This document shows, in pieces, positions 1 through 7,615 of a DNA stretch of 64,000 bases. Numbering within the stretch: position 1 is the stretch's first letter; the number at the start of each line of letters is the position of its first letter. The translations under genes and the position numbers were made by a program. Origin of the DNA: Bacteroidota bacterium (GTDB taxonomy: Bacteria; Bacteroidota; Bacteroidia; Chitinophagales; Saprospiraceae); the NCBI GenBank assembly GCA_030147525.1, contig JASBVF010000056.1, positions 339,037 to 403,036 on the forward strand, in the 5' to 3' direction. Below the pieces are notes generated by a model. That model worked only from the letters and a program-made list of their open reading frames with translations. It had not been told where the DNA came from and made no database searches.

Positions 1-496
1 TTTTCACCACGTTGTGGCGATAGGCTTTCAGGCCGCAGTTGAAGTCGTGGAGCGGAATTTTACTGATCCAGCGGGTGACGCCGTTAAAAAATTTGGAAGG
101 GATCGTTTTTGAAATCGGATCGTGGCGGGTCTTTTTCCAACCGGAGACAAGGTCGAAGCCGTCTTCGACGATCATGCGGCGCAGTTCGGGAATTTCGTCG
201 GGGCTATCCTGAAGGTCGGCATCCATTGTGATGACGACGTCGCCTTTCACCGCTTCAAAGCCGACATGGAGCGCTGCCGATTTGCCGTAATTCCGGCGGA
301 ATTTGATGCCTCTGACGTAAGGATTTTTTTGGGTCAAATCCTTGATCACCTGCCACGAGCGATCCTTACTGCCGTCGTCTACCATGATAATTTCATAGGT
401 GAAACGGTTGGCCTCCATCACACGCCTGATCCAGGCTTCCAATTCGGGCAGGCTTTCTTCTTCGTTGAAAAGGGGAATGACTACGCTGATGTCCAT
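1..496 (-). CDS. Family 2 glycosyltransferase (DPM1/ArnC-like), 3' part outside window
   Basis: The gene starts with ATG at 494-496 and runs off the left edge, so only about 165 codons are visible. The N-terminus reads MDISVVIPLFNEEESLPE, the classic GT-A nucleotide-sugar binding start, followed by a conserved VDDGS-like segment, the KFRRNYGKSAAL segment and MDADLQDSPDEI, which holds the DXD-type metal site and the Gln-Asp pair typical of dolichyl/polyprenyl-phosphate sugar synthases. From the family, it would transfer a sugar from a nucleotide sugar to a polyprenyl-phosphate or similar acceptor at the inner face of the membrane. It is the last visible gene of a minus-strand run (dihydroorotase-like, DUF4199, DUF4199, this gene), 78 bases behind its neighbour. 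C-terminal membrane segments, if any, are not visible. Confidence 0.85.
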   Translation of the reverse strand, partial: MDISVVIPLFNEEESLPELEAWIRRVMEANRFTYEIIMVDDGSKDRSWQVIKDLTQKNPYVRGIKFRRNYGKSAALHVGFEAVKGDVVITMDADLQDSPDEIPELRRMIVEDGFDLVSGWKKTRHDPISKTIPSKFFNGVTRWISKIPLHDFNCGLKAYRHNVVK

Positions 497-497
497 T

Positions 498-529
498 TTG
501 GTAAATTGGTAAATTGGTAAATTGGTAAA
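498..529. repeat. 4 x 8-bp tandem repeat before glycosyltransferase start
   Basis: Four exact copies of TTGGTAAA (TTTACCAA on the coding strand) sit one base upstream of the ATG of the minus-strand glycosyltransferase, occupying the place of the ribosome binding site. More degenerate copies of similar words (aattactaattcacgaattcac) continue to about 570. Confidence 0.9.
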
Positions 530-574
530 TTAGTTGATTGGCCATCCCAATTACTAATTCACGAATTCACCAGT

Positions 575-1024
575 TTACTTTTTCATAAAACTGGCGACCA
601 TGTAAGACAGGAAAAACCCGGGAATGAGCATGTAAGCATACTGAAACAGGATTTTACCAAAAGTCATGGTAAAATCAAGCCCTTCGATTTCTCTGCCGGC
701 GTCCAGCATTGCCTGTTTTTGAAGCTCCACCAACTCCGGGTCGATAAAATTGAAAAGAACAAAAACAAACAAAGAGAAAAAAAGGTACACCAGCACATAG
801 GTCAGAAAACTCTGCTTCAAGGCTTCTTTTTTTTCAATCTTACCATCGTTGTCATTCCTCACCTTTTTTACCACCATCGTCATCGTGACGACAGCCACCA
901 GGATCGGGCTCCAATAAACCAAAGGGTTGAGCAGCAATGCCCTGTCCATTTGATGAAAAACAAGCAGGTATAGCACGGTTGCTATACCTGCAATGATACC
1001 GTATTTTACTGCGGTTTGTTGCAT
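575..1024 (-). CDS. DUF4199 family membrane protein
   Basis: 149 residues with four predicted membrane helices: about 7-25, 33-52, 74-93 and 126-146. Helix 2 is followed by a charged loop (KKVRNDNDGKIEKKEALKQ), and the short acidic region before the last helix (EIEGLDFTMTFGKILFQY) is usual for DUF4199, a Bacteroidota family of unknown function. The start is ATG at 1022-1024. It lies 25 bases behind a second DUF4199 gene and 78 bases ahead of the glycosyltransferase, so the three are probably one transcript. In my recollection DUF4199 genes often sit between dihydroorotase and GT2 genes in this phylum; this is family knowledge, not proof of function. Confidence 0.75.
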   Translation of the reverse strand: MQQTAVKYGIIAGIATVLYLLVFHQMDRALLLNPLVYWSPILVAVVTMTMVVKKVRNDNDGKIEKKEALKQSFLTYVLVYLFFSLFVFVLFNFIDPELVELQKQAMLDAGREIEGLDFTMTFGKILFQYAYMLIPGFFLSYMVASFMKK

Positions 1025-1049
1025 TATTAATTTTTAAAAGCCGAAAGGA

Positions 1050-1604
1050 TTACGCTAACGGGCGCTCATTTTTCAAAATGGCTGCCGCAATCAGTGAAGT
1101 GATGACGCTGATCAATACACTGCCAATTACGACCATCACGGCCATCGAAAAAGGATTTGTAAAAATACCCACCATTTTTTCAGTCATTTCCTCCTGCCCG
1201 GGCTGCGCATTTTCCAAGGCTGCATCCATGATGGCCTCGCTCATGTCCGGAGCGATGAGCGTCATGAAAATAATAGTCCAAACGGCGCTTACCACGCCAA
1301 TGACCAGACCGGTCAAAGTACCCGTACCGACCCCTCTGCCGTAGCTGATGAAGCCGCCGAGTTCATTGTCCCGGTGATGTTTGATGGCCAGCACGACGCC
1401 CACGATCATTACAATGTAATTCACGCAGCCGGCTGCCTGACTTGCCGGGGTTTGCTCGGCAGGGTCAGAAAATCCGGTGATGTAGAGGATGAGGCCGAGA
1501 ATGGCAAGTCCCAGACCAATAATGCCGCCATAGCGCAGGGCGGTTTGCCACGGGGAAACTGTTGAAGGGTCAATGGAGTTGTTTGGATTGTCTAAAGTTG
1601 TCAT
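1050..1604 (-). CDS. DUF4199 family membrane protein
   Basis: 184 residues with an N-terminal cytoplasmic tail, then four membrane helices near residues 24-43, 60-76, 93-117 and 148-175. The motif GGFISYGRGVGTGTLTGLV after helix 2 is the family hallmark. A polar stretch (about 118-147, many Glu, Met and Ala) separates helices 3 and 4. It starts at ATG 1602-1604, 133 bases after the dihydroorotase-like gene, and is followed 25 bases later by a shorter paralogue. The function is unknown. The duplication of DUF4199 in one operon suggests a hetero-oligomeric membrane assembly, which is inference. Confidence 0.75.
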   Translation of the reverse strand: MTTLDNPNNSIDPSTVSPWQTALRYGGIIGLGLAILGLILYITGFSDPAEQTPASQAAGCVNYIVMIVGVVLAIKHHRDNELGGFISYGRGVGTGTLTGLVIGVVSAVWTIIFMTLIAPDMSEAIMDAALENAQPGQEEMTEKMVGIFTNPFSMAVMVVIGSVLISVITSLIAAAILKNERPLA

Positions 1605-1737
1605 ACCATATTGATTTTAAGAGTGATTTAATTGTGCGTGAATGTACCCACTCCTCTCTGCAACCGGTTATTTTTTCGATCAAACTTTTGCACAGTCAGG
1701 CAAAAAGTGAAAAGCACCCAACTGTTTTTCATTAAAA

Positions 1738-3012
1738 TCACTTGCCCTTCAACTGCCAGATCTGGTTGTTATTGACCACCGCCAGCACTTTCCCTTTGAG
1801 GCGCCAGCCCACGAACGGCGTATTTTTCGATTTTGAAAAAATGTCGTTTTTTGAAAAAGTCCACTCTTTTTCAGGATCAAAGATGGTGAAATTGGCCGGC
1901 TGACCAGTGTCAAAGCCCGGAACAGGAAGCCCGAGAATCTCCCGTGGAGCAATAGCCAGTTTTTTCACCAGGTCATTGATTTTCATCATATCATGAAGGT
2001 GCATCCAGGTAAGCCCGAAGGTAGTTTCCAACCCGATGGCACCAAAATCAGCAAACGGAAACTCCAGATTTTTTGCCTCTTCGTCCAGCGGCGTATGGTT
2101 GCTGGTAATGCAGTCGATGGTACCATCGACAAGGCCTGCCCGAAGCGCCTTGAAATCTGCTTCCTCACGGATGGGAGGCATTACCTTGAAGTTGCTGTCG
2201 AATTCGCTCAGCAGATGGTCATCACAGGCAACGTTCATGGCAGCAACGGATACCGTAACCTTAACGCCCTTGGCCTTGGCCGCCCGCACCAATTCCACCG
2301 CCCCTGCCGTGGAAATATTGTGAACATGCAAACGTGAATTCGTGTACTCGGCCAGATAAATATCCCGCTGCAACATCAACTCCTCGGCCAATGCCGGGAT
2401 GCCACGCATACCCAGCGAAGTACTCATCACGCCCTCATGGACCTGCCCGCCGGGCGCCACGGTTTTATCGAGCGGATGGTTGAGAATAACACCGTCAAAA
2501 GGCTGAACGTATTGCAAAGCCCGCATCATCAGCCCGCTGTCCTGTAGTGGTTTCTTGCCATCCGAAAAAGCCACCGCACCGGCAGCATGCATATCGTACA
2601 TCTCGGTAATGTCGCTACCCTTGCAACCCTCCGACACCGCACCCACTGGATGAAAATCGACGATGCTGTTTTTCGAATGGTTCAAAACATACTGTACCTC
2701 TGCCTTTGAATCAACCGCCGGGGAAGTGTTGGGAAAACAAGCCAGCGCCGTATAACCGCCAGCCACAGCGGCTTTCGTCACTGATCTGAAATCTTCACGG
2801 TGCTCAAAGCCGGGGTCACCGGTCAGGGTACCGAGGTCAAGCCAGCCGGGAGAAATACAGGCGCCTCCGGCATCAAAGACGTCCGTTCCTTCAGCATTCA
2901 ACCCGGTTCCAATTGACTCGACTTTGCCGTCCCTGATGAAAATGTCTGTTTTTTCACCGTTAAGTTTGGAGGCAGGATGAACGATGATGGCGTTTTTTAT
3001 CAATAACTGCAT
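1738..3012 (-). CDS. Dihydroorotase-like protein with degenerate active site
   Basis: 424 residues, full length for a class I dihydroorotase (DHOase), with the amidohydrolase fold clear throughout: AGGYTALACFPNTSP (84-98), GAVAFSDGKKP (145-155), ILNHPLD (176-182), RLHVHNIST (227-235) and a C-terminal beta sandwich. The catalytic residues are damaged. The canonical DxHxHxREPG motif reads D59-L-G-T-L-T-G-D-P-G, so both metal-binding His and the substrate-binding Arg are absent, and the canonical TDHAPH reads SNHTPL (304-309), so the catalytic Asp is Asn305. H179 and H231 remain. This resembles non-catalytic PyrX-type DHOases that scaffold aspartate transcarbamoylase; an active PyrC would then be encoded elsewhere. 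The gene begins the minus-strand run leading to the DUF4199 and glycosyltransferase genes. Confidence 0.8.
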   Translation of the reverse strand: MQLLIKNAIIVHPASKLNGEKTDIFIRDGKVESIGTGLNAEGTDVFDAGGACISPGWLDLGTLTGDPGFEHREDFRSVTKAAVAGGYTALACFPNTSPAVDSKAEVQYVLNHSKNSIVDFHPVGAVSEGCKGSDITEMYDMHAAGAVAFSDGKKPLQDSGLMMRALQYVQPFDGVILNHPLDKTVAPGGQVHEGVMSTSLGMRGIPALAEELMLQRDIYLAEYTNSRLHVHNISTAGAVELVRAAKAKGVKVTVSVAAMNVACDDHLLSEFDSNFKVMPPIREEADFKALRAGLVDGTIDCITSNHTPLDEEAKNLEFPFADFGAIGLETTFGLTWMHLHDMMKINDLVKKLAIAPREILGLPVPGFDTGQPANFTIFDPEKEWTFSKNDIFSKSKNTPFVGWRLKGKVLAVVNNNQIWQLKGK

Positions 3013-3137
3013 GGATGTAATTTGGCCGTAAAAATAGGACGGGAATTTGATTTTGGAACCTAAAGCTCACATCTTCTCCGCTGCCCGCCGCTTCGAACCT
3101 TGTTTTTGAACCAAATTTTTACTCCCAAAAATCTACG

Positions 3138-3169
3138 TTGCTATCATTTTGATGAAAAAATTAGTTTTG
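3138..3169 (+). promoter_or_regulatory. Candidate Bacteroidota promoter for amidohydrolase gene
   Basis: TTG at 3138-3140 and TAGTTTTG at 3162-3169 fit the -33 TTG / -7 TAnnTTTG consensus with a 21-base spacer. Transcription would begin near 3175, just ahead of the ATG at 3181. This supports that start rather than an upstream in-frame one. Confidence 0.4.
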
Positions 3170-3180
3170 TCAAAAAAACA

Positions 3181-4866
3181 ATGCAAACCAGACTCTTCTC
3201 CTGCCTGCTTTTTCTGTTTGCTTTCGCAGCCTGCAATCAGCCTGAGACTGCCACTTTACTTTTTTACAATGGAAAAATATACACCATGGCCAGCCCTGGC
3301 CAGACCGTGGAAGCCATAGCCGTGCAGGGCGAACGAATCATTTTCGCAGGGCCGGAGGCTGAAGCTCGAAAGTTTGCCGGAGATTCCACCCAATTTATTG
3401 ATCTGGAAGGCAAAATCATGCTGCCGGGCCTCACCGACTCACATGTGCACCCGATTTCCGGAGGGTTGAATTTCCTGGAATGCGAGCTGACCGGCATCGA
3501 ACATCCGGATACGGTGCTTGCCCGGTTGGCCGGTTATGCTGCGGACCATCCCGACAAGGATTGGATTGTGGGTGAAAATATGTGGCTGCCCGTTTTTCCC
3601 GGTGGAAATGCGCACAAGAAATTTTTGGATGAAATCATTCCCGACCGCCCGGTTTTCGTTTCCTCCTCCGATGGCCACAATGCCTGGGTCAACTCCAAAG
3701 CTCTCGAATTGGCCGGCATCACAGCCGAAACACCCGACCCCGCCAACGGTCGCATCGAACGGGACGCCCTGACAAACGAGCCTACCGGAACACTTCGGGA
3801 AGAAGCCATGAACCTGGTGAAAAAACTCATCCCCGATTACACTCATTCGCAGCGAGTCGAAGCCCTCCGAAGATCACTGGAAATGGCCAACTCACTCGGC
3901 ATCACTAACCTCGTCGAAGCCTCTGCCAGCGAAGATTACATTAAAGCCTACCTCGAACTCGCTCGAAACGGCGAACTAACCGCCCACGTCAATATTTCGA
4001 TCTACGGCGACCTTTCAAAAGGAATGGACGGCGTGCAGCCGGTTCTCGATTTGAATAAAAAATACAGCAACCAGGCCTCGGACGACCTCCGCTTCAATCA
4101 GGTCAAATTGTTCATGGACGGCGTCGTAGAGGGCAAAACGGCTGCCATGCACTCCCATTACGTCGGCGAAACACACAGCGGCATCCCAAACGCTGACTTG
4201 CCAACGGCTAAAGCCGTCATTGCTACGCTCGACAAGGCCGGCCTGCAAATCCACGTCCATGCCATCGGCGATGCAGGCATCAGCATGACGCTGGATGCGC
4301 TTGAAAATGCAAGAGAAGTCAATGGCAGCAAGGATTCCCGTCATCACATCGCTCACCTTCACGTCATTCACCCCGACGACCTTTCCCGGTTTGGAGAATT
4401 GGGTGTCATCGCCAATTTCCAGGCGCTTTGGGCAACGCTCGAAGACAGCTACATGACGGACATGAATTTCCCGTTCCTCGGTCCGGAACGGTCGGAATGG
4501 CAATATCCAATCGGCTCGGTAGCAAGGGCTGGCGGCCAACTCGTTTTCGGCAGCGACTGGCCGGTGAGCACAATGAACCCGTTTCATGCCGCTCAGGTTG
4601 CCGTCACCCGGCGTGGGCCGGACCGTGTGGAACGGGAACCGTGGACGCCGCAACATTTAATCGATTTGGAAGCTGTGGTGGAAGGATATACGAAAGGCGG
4701 AGCTTTTTTAACTCGCCGGGAAAAGGACTGCGGAACGCTGGATGCGGGAAAACTGGCCGACCTGATCGTTCTGGACCGTGATATTTTTGGTATTTCAAAA
4801 TTTGAAATTCACGAGGCGCAGGTGGTCCTGACGATGTTCAGAGGCAAGGTCGTTTTTCAAAAATAA
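3181..4866 (+). CDS. Amidohydrolase family lipoprotein (YtcJ-like)
   Basis: 561 residues from the ATG at 3181. The reading frame is open 27 codons further upstream, but this start gives a clean lipoprotein signal ending in the lipobox FAFAAC. Metal-site motifs of the amidohydrolase superfamily are present: DSHVHP near residue 84, HVHAIGD, HIAHLHVIHPDD and GSDWPVS. Order and length match the YtcJ-like amidohydrolase_3 family, whose members hydrolyse C-N bonds of varied small amides. The substrate cannot be told from sequence. The protein should be anchored in an envelope membrane and act outside the cytoplasm. It diverges from the dihydroorotase-like gene and is followed convergently by the CotH-like gene. 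Confidence 0.85.
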   Translation: MQTRLFSCLLFLFAFAACNQPETATLLFYNGKIYTMASPGQTVEAIAVQGERIIFAGPEAEARKFAGDSTQFIDLEGKIMLPGLTDSHVHPISGGLNFLECELTGIEHPDTVLARLAGYAADHPDKDWIVGENMWLPVFPGGNAHKKFLDEIIPDRPVFVSSSDGHNAWVNSKALELAGITAETPDPANGRIERDALTNEPTGTLREEAMNLVKKLIPDYTHSQRVEALRRSLEMANSLGITNLVEASASEDYIKAYLELARNGELTAHVNISIYGDLSKGMDGVQPVLDLNKKYSNQASDDLRFNQVKLFMDGVVEGKTAAMHSHYVGETHSGIPNADLPTAKAVIATLDKAGLQIHVHAIGDAGISMTLDALENAREVNGSKDSRHHIAHLHVIHPDDLSRFGELGVIANFQALWATLEDSYMTDMNFPFLGPERSEWQYPIGSVARAGGQLVFGSDWPVSTMNPFHAAQVAVTRRGPDRVEREPWTPQHLIDLEAVVEGYTKGGAFLTRREKDCGTLDAGKLADLIVLDRDIFGISKFEIHEAQVVLTMFRGKVVFQK

Positions 4867-4973
4867 AGAAGGGCGCCCTGTAGACGCCCCCTCAAAATTG
4901 AATTAGTATGAAAAAACTGCCTGTTTGTCAAATTGAATGGTTGGTTGCTGTAATGCTTTAAAAACTATGCCAG

Positions 4974-6056
4974 CTATCGGATTTCGCCCACCTCCTCGAT
5001 CACCGTTTTCCGGGGAAACATGCTTTCCTCCAGTTTTACAGGATCTTCTACGAGTTGGTAGAACTCATCCAGATAGTTGATCATTTCTTCACGTGTATCC
5101 TCATTCAGATACTTGAATTTTAGAATCAGCTGATACAGCGTTGACTTTTTACTTTTAAAATAACTGATCGTGGAATAAACTTCTTCCGTTGAATCTGAAT
5201 ACCCCATGAAAACCCGTTGGTTGACGCTAAGCTGACCGAGATCCACATTTGGCCTTGCGTAAGGAGCCCCAACCAATGCTGAAAAATCAAAATCGTAAGG
5301 CACGGGGATCAGCTTTTCATCCCCGATTCTTAGCAACTTCAGGTTGCGAGTCATCTGCACATTCCAATCCGTATTGCCAATCATGAACTGAAAGACGGAA
5401 GCCATACGCTCATGAGTTGGTTGCAATGCATCTTTTTGTTGTCCCATGCATTCACAAACCTGCCCGCCTCTGCGAAATTCGAGTTCTTCCACATCTTCAA
5501 TCAGAAAACCCCACCGGGTCATTTTTTTACCCTTGCCGCTGCTGTCCACGTAAGTAATTTTGGCCAATTGAACCCGGAAACTCATGGGAGTCAGTTCATT
5601 ATACATTTTATAGACCAGGTATTCCCTCATGAGCAGACTGTTTCCCTGAACTTTATCGTCGAGGCAATGCGTCACCAGCTTCAATTCGTTCATGTGACTG
5701 AGGCCATTCTCCTCCAGTTCTTTTTTTGAAAACTTCAACTTCAACGGTGGGAAGTCGCAGGTTCGGCGGCGAAACTTTCCTCTGGGCTTCACTTTCACCC
5801 CGTAGGAATGCTTCACTCCTTCTTCATCCTGAAAGGAAAATCCGCCTTCCAAATATTCTTCGGTGTTGCGGTGACCAATGAGGGAGTCGAAATCAGCAGT
5901 GATCGTAATTTTTACTACCTCCTGCCTGTTCAAAACATCAAGAATGCTGTTCGTAAAGTCAGGTGTGCTGGCAGAAACCGAAGTTTGACAAACCAGTGAA
6001 TACAGTAAGATTGCGGCATAAAATGCCATGGTGGTTTTACTTAGCCGGGCGATCAT
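4974..6056 (-). CDS. Secreted CotH-like atypical kinase-fold protein
   Basis: 360 residues from ATG at 6054-6056; an in-frame TTG two codons earlier is less likely. The N-terminus is a signal peptide (to about residue 30). The segment KPRGKFRRRTCDFPPLKLKF (about 90-110) and the later LKLVTHC, GFLIEDVEEL, FMIGNTDWN and PVPYDFDFSALV resemble CotH-type kinase-fold proteins: IGNTDWN would be the catalytic-loop Asp region and YDFDF the metal-binding Asp region. Bacterial and eukaryotic CotH proteins phosphorylate secreted proteins, but homologues in this phylum are uncharacterised, so activity is inferred only. It stands alone between the convergent amidohydrolase gene and lpxK. The central region of the gene at 24651-28379 has similar motifs. 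Confidence 0.55.
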   Translation of the reverse strand: MIARLSKTTMAFYAAILLYSLVCQTSVSASTPDFTNSILDVLNRQEVVKITITADFDSLIGHRNTEEYLEGGFSFQDEEGVKHSYGVKVKPRGKFRRRTCDFPPLKLKFSKKELEENGLSHMNELKLVTHCLDDKVQGNSLLMREYLVYKMYNELTPMSFRVQLAKITYVDSSGKGKKMTRWGFLIEDVEELEFRRGGQVCECMGQQKDALQPTHERMASVFQFMIGNTDWNVQMTRNLKLLRIGDEKLIPVPYDFDFSALVGAPYARPNVDLGQLSVNQRVFMGYSDSTEEVYSTISYFKSKKSTLYQLILKFKYLNEDTREEMINYLDEFYQLVEDPVKLEESMFPRKTVIEEVGEIR

Positions 6057-6402
6057 AGACAAATGGTTTTAAAGTCTTAAAAACAAGCTCAAATCTACAG
6101 GCTAACAGGACGATCGATCAAGTTTTATAGACCAGCGCACAAATATCATCGGTGATCTGGGGGCAAAAACAGTCTTTCGGCCAAAAGGTTCGAAATATAG
6201 TTTGGAATTGGCAGATAATTTTATCACAATTCAAAATTATCTTTTGAACAAATAACAATCTCGCCACGAGTGCGGACCTCTGAGGCATTCTTTAAAAAGT
6301 CATAACACTTGTTCGAAATGATTATAAAGTTGACGGCAGGTTGCTCGCAAAAGTTACAGAAAACGTTAAGAATGGGTTAAGAATGGGAAAATGTAGGAGT
6401 GG
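6057..6402. other. Intergenic region without a gene
   Basis: About 346 AT-rich bases between lpxK (which ends at 6403) and the start of the CotH-like gene. The only structure noticed is an exact 11-bp tandem duplication of GTTAAGAATGG at 6365-6386. No convincing ORF or hairpin terminator was seen. Confidence 0.5.
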
Positions 6403-7470
6403 TCAGGCTTTAAAGTTTAGCAGGAAGGTTTTTACGATTTTGTCAAACCTTTCACCTTCATTGAAATGAAAATACACCTCTACCGGTAATACCATGACAG
6501 GGAATCGCTTTTCCAACAGCCATTTTCGATGGAGTTCAAGGCGCATGGCATCTTTTTCAGTGGTTAGAATGAGCTTTTTGCTACCGGGCAGGAGGGTGAA
6601 AACTTTTTCAATTTCCTCCAGGTCGTCGTCGGTGAAATAATGATGATCCTCATACTCCCGCACCCGCACGGTTCCCACCGTATCTTCGAGGTAGCTTCGC
6701 AGGTAATCTGTATTGGCAATGGCACAGACCAGCAAAACCGATATATCTTCTTGTAAATCAATCCTGTAGGTGGGATTTAAAATATAATAGGGCTGCAGAT
6801 AGCGATAGCTGGAAAAGAAAACCTGCTGATGCGAAAACGGATTGATCTCCTGCGTCATCCGAAGTTTTTCCTCGTCCGTGATGTCATCCGGACATTTTGA
6901 AACGACGATCACATCTGCCCGGCGGTAGGCGCTGCGCCACTCCCTGAGCCTGCCCGAAGGCAGCAGAAAATCTTTGGTAAAAGGCCGGCTGTACTCCGTC
7001 AGCAGGATGTTCAGCCCCGGCGTCACGGATCGGTGCTGGAAGGCATCGTCGAGCAACACCACCTGCGTTTGCGGTTGATCCTGAATCACTTGCGGGATAC
7101 CGAGCGCCCGGCTTTCGTTCACCGTCACCAGCACGTCAGGGAATTTTCGCTTGAACTGCAACGGCTCGTCGCCCACCTGCTCCGCAGTACTATTCACCTG
7201 CACCACCTGGTGGCCGCTGGTTTTGCGGCGGTACCCCCGGCTCAGTGTCGCCACTTCGAGGTAGGGCCGCAGCAGCCGGATGAGGTACTCGATGTGCGGC
7301 GTCTTTCCCGCCCCGCCGATGCTGAGGTTGCCGACGGAAATGACCGGCAGGTCAAATTTTACACTGACCAGCAGTTTTTGACGGTAAAAAAAATCACGCA
7401 GGCTCACGCCCAGTCCGTAGAGCAGCGAAAAGGGAATCAGCAGAATGCGTATGATCGGGTCTTGAAACAC
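6403..7470 (-). CDS. lpxK: Tetraacyldisaccharide 4'-kinase
   Basis: LpxK phosphorylates the 4' position of the lipid A disaccharide on the inner membrane. The N-terminus has the amphipathic/membrane segment (RILLIPFSLLYGLGVSLRDFFY) followed by SVGNLSIGGAGKTPHIEYL, the family Walker A motif, then LSRGYRRKTSG and VVLLDDAFQHR, all diagnostic. Length is about 355 residues from the GTG at 7468-7470. The open frame extends to a TTG at 7521, but a TAnnTTTG promoter box overlaps that codon, so the GTG is preferred; the start is not certain. It follows the large PKD/OmpA gene after about 100 bases on the same strand but probably has its own promoter. The gene shows that this organism makes lipid A. 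Confidence 0.92.
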   Translation of the reverse strand: MFQDPIIRILLIPFSLLYGLGVSLRDFFYRQKLLVSVKFDLPVISVGNLSIGGAGKTPHIEYLIRLLRPYLEVATLSRGYRRKTSGHQVVQVNSTAEQVGDEPLQFKRKFPDVLVTVNESRALGIPQVIQDQPQTQVVLLDDAFQHRSVTPGLNILLTEYSRPFTKDFLLPSGRLREWRSAYRRADVIVVSKCPDDITDEEKLRMTQEINPFSHQQVFFSSYRYLQPYYILNPTYRIDLQEDISVLLVCAIANTDYLRSYLEDTVGTVRVREYEDHHYFTDDDLEEIEKVFTLLPGSKKLILTTEKDAMRLELHRKWLLEKRFPVMVLPVEVYFHFNEGERFDKIVKTFLLNFKA

Positions 7471-7518
7471 GGGTTTCGGATTGGATGGTTTAGAGGTTGG
7501 TCTGCCACCAAAATCAGG

Positions 7519-7526
7519 CAAAGATA
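7519..7526 (-). promoter_or_regulatory. Candidate -7 promoter box for lpxK
   Basis: On the minus strand this reads TATCTTTG, a full match to TAnnTTTG. It lies about 50 bases before the GTG proposed as the lpxK start and overlaps the alternative TTG start, which argues against the latter. No clear -33 TTG is visible at the right distance. Confidence 0.35.
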
Positions 7527-7615
7527 ATTTTTACACTCTCATGGCGTATCACCGCTTTGCAACAACATGAAAGTAAAGTTTTACTTGATTTCAAGTCACT
7601 TGTTTCAATCTTGCG

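Noticed and set aside
122..520. Plus-strand 132-codon open frame
   Set aside because: It is the antisense shadow of the glycosyltransferase gene, whose minus-strand translation has clear family motifs.
4870..4892. GGGCG/CGCCC hairpin after the amidohydrolase gene
   Set aside because: Only five base pairs and no T run on either strand; too weak for a terminator call.
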